Shown piece after piece: positions 59,465-64,000 of a stretch of 64,000 nt of DNA (its first letter is position 1; each line of letters starts with the position of its first letter). Source of the DNA: Gordonia zhaorongruii (GTDB lineage Bacteria; Actinomycetota; Actinomycetes; Mycobacteriales; Mycobacteriaceae); assembly GCF_007559005.1 (NCBI RefSeq), contig NZ_CP041763.1, forward strand, positions 2,450,463 through 2,514,462, given 5' to 3'. A model generated the notes under the pieces. It saw nothing but the letters and a program-made list of their open reading frames with translations, had not been told where the DNA came from and did no database searches. Made by a program: the position numbers and the translations under genes.

Positions 59465-60151
59465 TCAGTCCGAAGACATGTCACGCGCGTACCGCGGCCG
59501 CGGACCGTGCCAGTCGTAGCGGATCGACGCCAGGCGCAGCCCGATGACGAAGGCGACGCACAGCAGCCCCATCCAACCCCGGTACACGTCGGAGTAGAGC
59601 AGCGCCGCGGTGATGACGGCGCCGGCGAACGCCGGGATCGCGTACAGGTGCTCGTCGTGTCTCAGTACCCCTGGAACCTGGCCGGAGAGGACGTCCCGGA
59701 TCACGCCGCCGCCGATAGCCGTGGTCAGCCCCAGAAGTGCGGCGCTGGGCGCAGCGAGGCCCGCCGAATAGGCGATCACGGTGCCGTTCACAGCGAACAT
59801 CCCCAGCCCGATCGCGTCGGTCACGAAGAGCGGCCATCGGGTGAGCCGCACCGGCGGATGCCACACGAAGATCACCAGGCCGGTGACCACAGCGGCCGCG
59901 ATGTACCGCAGATCGGTGAACGCCACCGGTGGTGTGCTGCCGATCAGCACGTCGCGGGTGATGCCGCCGCCGAGGGCGGTGGCGCACGCCAGCAGGATGA
60001 TGCCGACGATGTCGAGGTTGCGTCGCACGGCGACCAGCGCGCCGGACGCCGCGAAGGCTGCGGTGCCGATGAACTCCGCGGCCTGGCTCGCGAACGTCGC
60101 CGCATCGTCGACGTTCGACGGTGCGCTCACCGCGAGCAGCTCACCCAGCAC
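59465..60151 (-). CDS. TRIC-family (UPF0126) cation channel
   Basis: 228 aa with about seven hydrophobic segments and two copies of the family repeat, each with GGGxxRDVL (GGGITRDVL and GGGVIRDVL). Bacterial TRIC proteins are K+-permeable channels; the role here is unknown. GTG 60151 follows GGAAGGTG. Downstream of rpsN on the same strand, beyond a terminator. Confidence 0.88.
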   Translation of the reverse strand: MLGELLAVSAPSNVDDAATFASQAAEFIGTAAFAASGALVAVRRNLDIVGIILLACATALGGGITRDVLIGSTPPVAFTDLRYIAAAVVTGLVIFVWHPPVRLTRWPLFVTDAIGLGMFAVNGTVIAYSAGLAAPSAALLGLTTAIGGGVIRDVLSGQVPGVLRHDEHLYAIPAFAGAVITAALLYSDVYRGWMGLLCVAFVIGLRLASIRYDWHGPRPRYARDMSSD

Positions 60152-60240
60152 TGTGCATCACCTTCCCCGAGTCATCCCATCGAAGCGTAGCCAACCGCCC
60201 GACGAGGCGTCTCATCGCTGCCTCGTCGCTGCCGAACGCA

Positions 60241-60277
60241 CGTCGGCCCCGACTCACGAGGTGAGTCGGGGCCGACG
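60241..60277 (-). terminator. Terminator after rpsN
   Basis: 17-bp perfect stem with 3-base loop (arms 60241-60257 and 60261-60277), 20 bp after the rpsN stop. The best hairpin in the window. It marks the end of rplN-rplX-rplE-rpsN as a separate operon. Confidence 0.8.
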
Positions 60278-60297
60278 CGTTCAAGCGTTTCGGCTGG

Positions 60298-60483
60298 TTA
60301 CCAGCTCGACTTCTGCACGCCGGGCAGCTCGCCTGCGTGAGCCATGTCGCGCAGGCAAATGCGGCACAGGCCGAACTTGCGGTACACCGAGTGCGGACGA
60401 CCGCACTTGTTGCAGCGCGTGTAGGCCCGCACGGCGAACTTCGGCTTCTTGTTGGCCTTATTGACCAGAGCCTTCTTTGCCAT
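60298..60483 (-). CDS. rpsN: Ribosomal protein S14, zinc type
   Basis: 61 aa, [21 protein letters not shown] with the zinc pattern CNKC...CRIC. One base after rplE. rpsH does not follow; a terminator does. Confidence 0.97.
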   Translation of the reverse strand: MAKKALVNKANKKPKFAVRAYTRCNKCGRPHSVYRKFGLCRICLRDMAHAGELPGVQKSSW

Positions 60484-60484
60484 G

Positions 60485-61063
60485 TCAGTTGTCCTTCGCG
60501 TTGTTGTCCTTGAACGGGAAGCCCAGTGCACGCAGCAGCGCACGGCCTTCGTCGTCCGTGGTGGCCGACGTCACGACGGTGATGTCCATGCCGCGGGGCC
60601 GATCGATCTTGTCGATGTTGATCTCGTGGAACATCGACTGCTCGTTCAGGCCGAACGTGTAGTTGCCGTTGCCGTCGAACTGACGGTCGCTCAGTCCACG
60701 GAAGTCGCGGATACGCGGGAGGGCGATCGACACGAGACGGTCGAGGAACTCCCACATGCGGTCGCCGCGCAGCGTGGTGCGGGCACCGATCGGCATGCCT
60801 TCGCGCAGCTTGAACTGTGCGATCGACTTGCGGGCGCGACGGACCTCCGGCTGCTGACCGGTGATCAGTGCGAGGTCGGAGACCGCGCCGTTGATCAGCT
60901 TGGCGTCACGGGCAGCGTCGCCGACGCCCATGTTGACGACCACCTTGACGACGCCCGGGATCTGCATCACGTTGGCGTAGTCGAATTCCTTGTTCAGCGT
61001 GTCCTTGATTTCCTCGCGGTAACGCTGCTTCAGCCGAGGCTGGGCCTTTTCGGTTGCGGTCAT
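60485..61063 (-). CDS. rplE: Ribosomal protein L5
   Basis: 192 aa; [19 protein letters not shown] and [21 protein letters not shown]. Contacts 5S rRNA. 2 bp after rplX. Confidence 0.98.
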   Translation of the reverse strand: MTATEKAQPRLKQRYREEIKDTLNKEFDYANVMQIPGVVKVVVNMGVGDAARDAKLINGAVSDLALITGQQPEVRRARKSIAQFKLREGMPIGARTTLRGDRMWEFLDRLVSIALPRIRDFRGLSDRQFDGNGNYTFGLNEQSMFHEINIDKIDRPRGMDITVVTSATTDDEGRALLRALGFPFKDNNAKDN

Positions 61064-61065
61064 GA

Positions 61066-61383
61066 TCAGATGTCCTTCCCGGTCTTGCGCGAGATGCGGA
61101 CGTTCTTGCCGGTCTCGTCATCGACGCGGTAGCCGACCCGGGTCGGGTTGCCCTCGGAGTCGACGACCATCACGTTCGAGACGTGGATCGGAGCCTCCTG
61201 GGTCACGATGCCGCCGGAGCTGGCTCCGCGCTCGTTCGCCGACTCGGCGACGTGCTTCTTGATGCGGTTGACGCCCTCGACGAGGACGCGTTCGCGCTGC
61301 GGGTAGGACTCGATGACCTTGCCCTTGGCGCCCTTGTCCTTGCCGGACACGATGATGACGGTGTCACCCTTGTGGATCTTCAT
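61066..61383 (-). CDS. rplX: Ribosomal protein L24
   Basis: 105 aa; [20 protein letters not shown] (KOW motif) and [24 protein letters not shown]. Begins 3 bp after the rplN stop. Confidence 0.98.
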   Translation of the reverse strand: MKIHKGDTVIIVSGKDKGAKGKVIESYPQRERVLVEGVNRIKKHVAESANERGASSGGIVTQEAPIHVSNVMVVDSEGNPTRVGYRVDDETGKNVRISRKTGKDI

Positions 61384-61386
61384 TGG

Positions 61387-61755
61387 TCAGATCACCTCCG
61401 GTGCGAGCGACACGATCCGCATGAAGCGCTTGTCGCGCAGTTCACGACCGACCGGGCCGAAGATACGGGTACCGCGCGGATCGCTCTCGTTCTTGAGGAG
61501 AACTGCAGCGTTCTCATCGAACTTGATGTACGAACCGTCCGGACGACGGCGCTCCTTGGTGGTGCGCACGATGACCGCCTTGACGATCTCGCCCTTCTTG
61601 ACGTTGCCACCGGGGATGGCGTCCTTGACTGTGCCGACGATCGTGTCGCCGACACCTGCATAGCGTCGCCCCGAACCGCCGAGCACGCGGATGCAGAGGA
61701 TTTCCTTTGCACCGGTGTTGTCGGCGATACGCAGGCGGGATTCCTGCTGAATCAC
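61387..61755 (-). CDS. rplN: Ribosomal protein L14
   Basis: 122 aa; [20 protein letters not shown] and [29 protein letters not shown]. First gene of its operon, with a leader of about 160 bases from the promoter at 61924-61953. Confidence 0.98.
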   Translation of the reverse strand: MIQQESRLRIADNTGAKEILCIRVLGGSGRRYAGVGDTIVGTVKDAIPGGNVKKGEIVKAVIVRTTKERRRPDGSYIKFDENAAVLLKNESDPRGTRIFGPVGRELRDKRFMRIVSLAPEVI

Positions 61756-61848
61756 TTACTGTCTCCTTGACCTGGATTTCTATGTCCGCCGGATTTCCGA
61801 CCCGACGCACACGGTCTGTCGCCACTGAAACATGCGCCTGCCTGGGCT

Positions 61849-61953
61849 CTCACCGCGGTGCGGTGAGCAGTCCAATGGGTTCGCAAGTCAGCTCGCAGTG
61901 CATGCACTGCAGGCAACCGCTCAAGTGTAGGCGAACGTGCCGGTCAGGGACAA
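61849..61953 (-). promoter_or_regulatory. rplN operon promoter and leader elements
   Basis: TTGTCC (-35, 61953-61948) and TACACT (-10, 61929-61924) with an 18-bp spacer face rplN. Just after the likely start is a perfect 16-bp palindrome GCAGTGCATGCACTGC (61895-61910), and in the leader an 8-bp stem hairpin (61849-61867). The 61756-62124 gap holds these and nothing else that I could identify. Confidence 0.55.
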
Positions 61954-62124
61954 ATTCGATCAGGTCGCACGTCCACCGGGAACTGCCGAAGTCGTGACGC
62001 GAGACGGCACCGTCCGCGATTCCTATCGGCAGACACATCGAAACGGCTCCGCTCACGCGCCGTGTCGCGACGGCGTGGACGGAGCCGCATCAGAGTGCCG
62101 ACGGTCACCACGAACTACACGAAG

Positions 62125-62451
62125 TCACCAGGCGTCGAGCGTCGTGTACCCATCCTGCAAAGCTCGGGCCAGGAGGTGCGCCTTGGTGGGCGCACCCCGC
62201 CGCACAGCGGCGTACTTGGCGCGAATGCGCGAGATGTGGGTGCTGACCGTCGACGCCGAGATGAACAGCCGGGCTGCGGCGTCCTCCTTCGACTCGGCCG
62301 CCAGCCACGCGAGGAGCACCTCGAGTTCGCGGGCCGACAGCGCCGGGCGGACCGCGGCCGGCTCCGGGGCGATGACCAGGCGAGGCATATCACTCATCGC
62401 GAGGGGCTTGGCATGCATCGCTGTGAACGGCTCGATCTCTGCGATCGTCAT
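62125..62451 (-). CDS. LuxR-type HTH protein without receiver domain
   Basis: 108 aa. A short N-terminus (about 40 residues) then the LuxR HTH SARELEVLLAWLAAESKEDAAA with FISASTVSTHISRIRAKYAAV. No receiver domain. ATG 62451 follows GGAGG by eight bases. Similar in its C-terminal half to the response regulator encoded 250 bp upstream. Target unknown. Confidence 0.85.
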   Translation of the reverse strand: MTIAEIEPFTAMHAKPLAMSDMPRLVIAPEPAAVRPALSARELEVLLAWLAAESKEDAAARLFISASTVSTHISRIRAKYAAVRRGAPTKAHLLARALQDGYTTLDAW

Positions 62452-62624
62452 CGGTGAACCTCCATGTACACGACCCCGACAAACTGGATGAACGGCCGAA
62501 AAGGAAGATTTCCCTCCAGGCTCGTAAATAACATTACGAACTCGTTGCGGACTCCGGTAGACCCAGAACTGGGGACACCTGGAACCGCGTTGTGATGCGG
62601 GTGTGACCTGCGAGGTCTATGGAA

Positions 62625-62651
62625 ACTCCCGACACCAGATGTGTCGGGAGT
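62625..62651 (-). terminator. Terminator of the LuxR response regulator gene
   Basis: 11-bp perfect stem, 5-base loop (arms 62625-62635 and 62641-62651), 52 bp after the stop codon of the gene at 62703-63374. Confidence 0.6.
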
Positions 62652-62702
62652 ACGTGCAGATTTGTTACGCGACCAGAACGGCCGACATGGAACTTCGGTT
62701 CG

Positions 62703-63374
62703 CTAGCTCCGCCGTGAGCGATGCGGCATCGGCAGCCAACCGTCTTCGACCGCCCGTTTGAACAGATCGATCTTGGTGCGCGTGGGACGTCCAGCGTCGG
62801 CGTACTTCTGCCGGATGCGCTTGAGGTACTCGTTCACCGTGTCGGCTGCGACGCCGAGTTCGTGCCCGACGCTCGCGGATGTGCCGCCCGATGCGTACAG
62901 CGTGAGGACACGTTGGAGCTGCGGACTGAGGTCGACGCCTGCCAGGTTGGGGTCGCCGTCGATCGCGGCCGCCCACTCGGTGGTGAGCACTTCCTGCCCG
63001 GCCCCGGCGGCGCGGACCGCCCTGACGATCTCTTCTTCGGACGCCGATTTGAGTACGACGCCCAGGGTTCCGGCGCGTGCTGCGGAACGCAGCAGGTCGG
63101 GGTGTTCGCCGGAGGTGTAGATGACGGTCTCGATCCCGAGCCCGGCGAGCCGCTCGACATTCTCCCGCGGTGTGGTCCCGTCATTGAGGCGAAGATCCAG
63201 GATGACGACGTCGAGGTCGGACGATTTGCGGAGGAGGTCGTCGACGGTCGCCGCGGAGCACACGAAGCGAAGATCGGCCTGGGACTGCAGAATGCGGTCG
63301 ATACCCCACACGGGCGACGGGTGGTCGTCGACCATCCCCACTTTGACGATCGTCGCCGTCTCCGACTCACCCAT
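62703..63374 (-). CDS. LuxR-family response regulator
   Basis: 223 aa. Receiver domain: acidic pair VDDHP, phospho-acceptor Asp in VVILDLRLND, Lys in VLKSAS. HTH: LSPQLQRVLTLYASGGTSASVG and AADTVNEYLKRIRQKYA. ATG 63374 follows AAGGGGG. The cognate kinase is not in view. Divergent from an acetoacetate-decarboxylase-like gene. Confidence 0.87.
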   Translation of the reverse strand: MGESETATIVKVGMVDDHPSPVWGIDRILQSQADLRFVCSAATVDDLLRKSSDLDVVILDLRLNDGTTPRENVERLAGLGIETVIYTSGEHPDLLRSAARAGTLGVVLKSASEEEIVRAVRAAGAGQEVLTTEWAAAIDGDPNLAGVDLSPQLQRVLTLYASGGTSASVGHELGVAADTVNEYLKRIRQKYADAGRPTRTKIDLFKRAVEDGWLPMPHRSRRS

Positions 63375-63460
63375 TGCTGCCCCCTTCCAGTGAAACCTCG
63401 CCTGGAATCTCCGCCTGGACCCCAATCTGAGGCTTACTCTTCGGCGTACTCCAAAGCCTG

Positions 63461-63487
63461 TACTTCGTATTACTTCGTAGCCTGTAC
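63461..63487. repeat. Direct repeats upstream of the response regulator
   Basis: TACTTCGTA occurs at 63461-63469 and 63471-63479 (10-bp period, one helical turn), flanked by AGCCTGTAC at 63455 and 63479 (24 bp apart). Located 87-113 bp upstream of the response regulator ATG. May be tandem regulator sites. The rest of the 63375-63681 gap shows only the 14-mer noted under findings and a -10 element. Confidence 0.5.
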
Positions 63488-63668
63488 GTGGGACGTTAGT
63501 TGATGACCCCGACAAACTTCTCCGGACCGGATCAGAGCACGACATCAACGCGCATTCTCGGTCGATGTCTTCGTTGCCGACACCCTGTGCCGACATCCTC
63601 GCGACCCAGTCGCCCACATCTTTGTGCCCACATCGGTAAAGCAGGGCACGCGCACGATCGCGGCTCCG

Positions 63669-63674
63669 TAGCCT
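63669..63674 (+). promoter_or_regulatory. -10 element of a leaderless promoter (ADC-like gene)
   Basis: TAGCCT, seven bases before ATG 63682. Confidence 0.45.
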
Positions 63675-63681
63675 CGTCAGG

Positions 63682-64000
63682 ATGACCGACCCGAACCACG
63701 TGATCCTCGGTACCGAGGTGCCCATGCCAGTGCGTATCCGTTCGGCCCGCTGCTTCGTCGCCGGGTTCTCCGCGTCCGCCTCCGCGGTGCGGCACGCGAT
63801 CGCCGCACGCGGTGACGTCGATCTGAAGCCATTGCAGATACGTCCGGGGCGGGCAGTCTGCATGCTGGTGTTCGTCGACTACGTCGACGGCGATCTCGGC
63901 CCCTACAACGAATTCGGCGTGTGCTTTCTCGTCGAGGATCCCGCACGCGATTCGACGTCGCGGGTAGGCGGCCTCCGTTCGCTGATCAGCGGTGATGCAC
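63682..64000 (+). CDS. Acetoacetate decarboxylase-like protein, 5' part
   Basis: Open from ATG 63682 to the right edge (106 codons). The stretch VFVDYVDGDLGPYNEFGVCF matches the acetoacetate-decarboxylase-like family, in which LGPYNE is characteristic. No stop is visible in the window. Reaction uncertain because the Schiff-base lysine would lie further on. No ribosome site, TAGCCT at -13. Confidence 0.7.
   Translation, partial: MTDPNHVILGTEVPMPVRIRSARCFVAGFSASASAVRHAIAARGDVDLKPLQIRPGRAVCMLVFVDYVDGDLGPYNEFGVCFLVEDPARDSTSRVGGLRSLISGDA

Overview
The window is a high-GC actinobacterial chromosome segment of the mycolic-acid-producing order (Mycobacteriales), most likely a Gordonia-like genus. 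Support comes from the mtrA-mtrB-lpqB operon, SecA1, DesA3-type stearoyl-CoA desaturases with their ferredoxin reductase, WS/DGAT acyltransferases, WXG100 (ESX) proteins and gene order resembling Mycobacterium tuberculosis (Rv3226c-Rv3235, Rv3240c-Rv3248c, Rv3455c-Rv3462c and Rv0714-Rv0734 brought together). Genus is an inference. I found no tRNA, rRNA, CRISPR array or insertion sequence.

Layout. 1-8.9 kb: a partial unknown gene, an HMCES/YedK abasic-site protein, a Baeyer-Villiger-type monooxygenase, a DUF222/HNH (13E12-type) protein with a LexA box in front, and small oxidoreductase, aminotransferase and NUDIX genes. 9-19 kb: aroA-rsgA, then a lipid block (two tandem DesA3-type desaturases, their flavin/2Fe-2S reductase, a WS/DGAT acyltransferase and an Rv3235-type gene). 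The desaturase and reductase promoters share a TetR-like palindrome. 19-29.5 kb: DUF808 membrane protein, secA, hpf, comF, lpqB-mtrB-mtrA and tmk. 29.6-33 kb: sahH downstream of the MetPS methionine/alanine importer, a methionine-cycle neighbourhood. 33-35 kb: a luciferase-like monooxygenase with its FMN reductase. 35-39.6 kb: a type VII secretion accessory cluster (two WXG100 proteins, a long Ala-rich WXG protein, an EspC-like protein, two YbaB/EspH-like proteins and a divergent EspI-like MinD ATPase) with no secretion machinery genes in view. 39.6-44.3 kb: NDH-2-like dehydrogenase with divergent LysR gene, and SoxR with a divergent ABC exporter. 44.3-61.8 kb: ribosomal and translation genes in two groups, truA-rplQ-rpoA-rpsD-rpsK-rpsM-rpmJ-infA and map-adk-secY / rplO-rpmD-rpsE-rplR-rplF-rpsH / rpsN-rplE-rplX-rplN. 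Non-ribosomal genes interrupt both. 62-64 kb: two LuxR-type regulators and the start of an acetoacetate-decarboxylase-like gene.

How it works together. Several regulator-target pairs can be read directly: a LexA box on the HNH gene; a shared palindrome on desaturases and reductase; a SoxR box in a 19-bp-spaced promoter for the ABC exporter; and an inverted repeat between the LysR gene and the NDH-2-like gene. At least ten genes have an extended TAnnnT element 6-7 bases before the start codon, the signature of leaderless mRNAs, and this decided several start choices. Transcription units end in unusually perfect 7-17 bp hairpins without T-tracts.

Most unusual points: the spc ribosomal operon is split between rpsH and rpsN by about 3.1 kb holding a decayed ABC-2 permease end, a cupin, an acyltransferase and a TRIC-type channel; ribosomal protein L17 carries a C-terminal 'sunset' domain; truA has no ATG/GTG/TTG start for its conserved N-terminus; one WS/DGAT protein has lost its HHxxxDG catalytic motif while the second keeps it.
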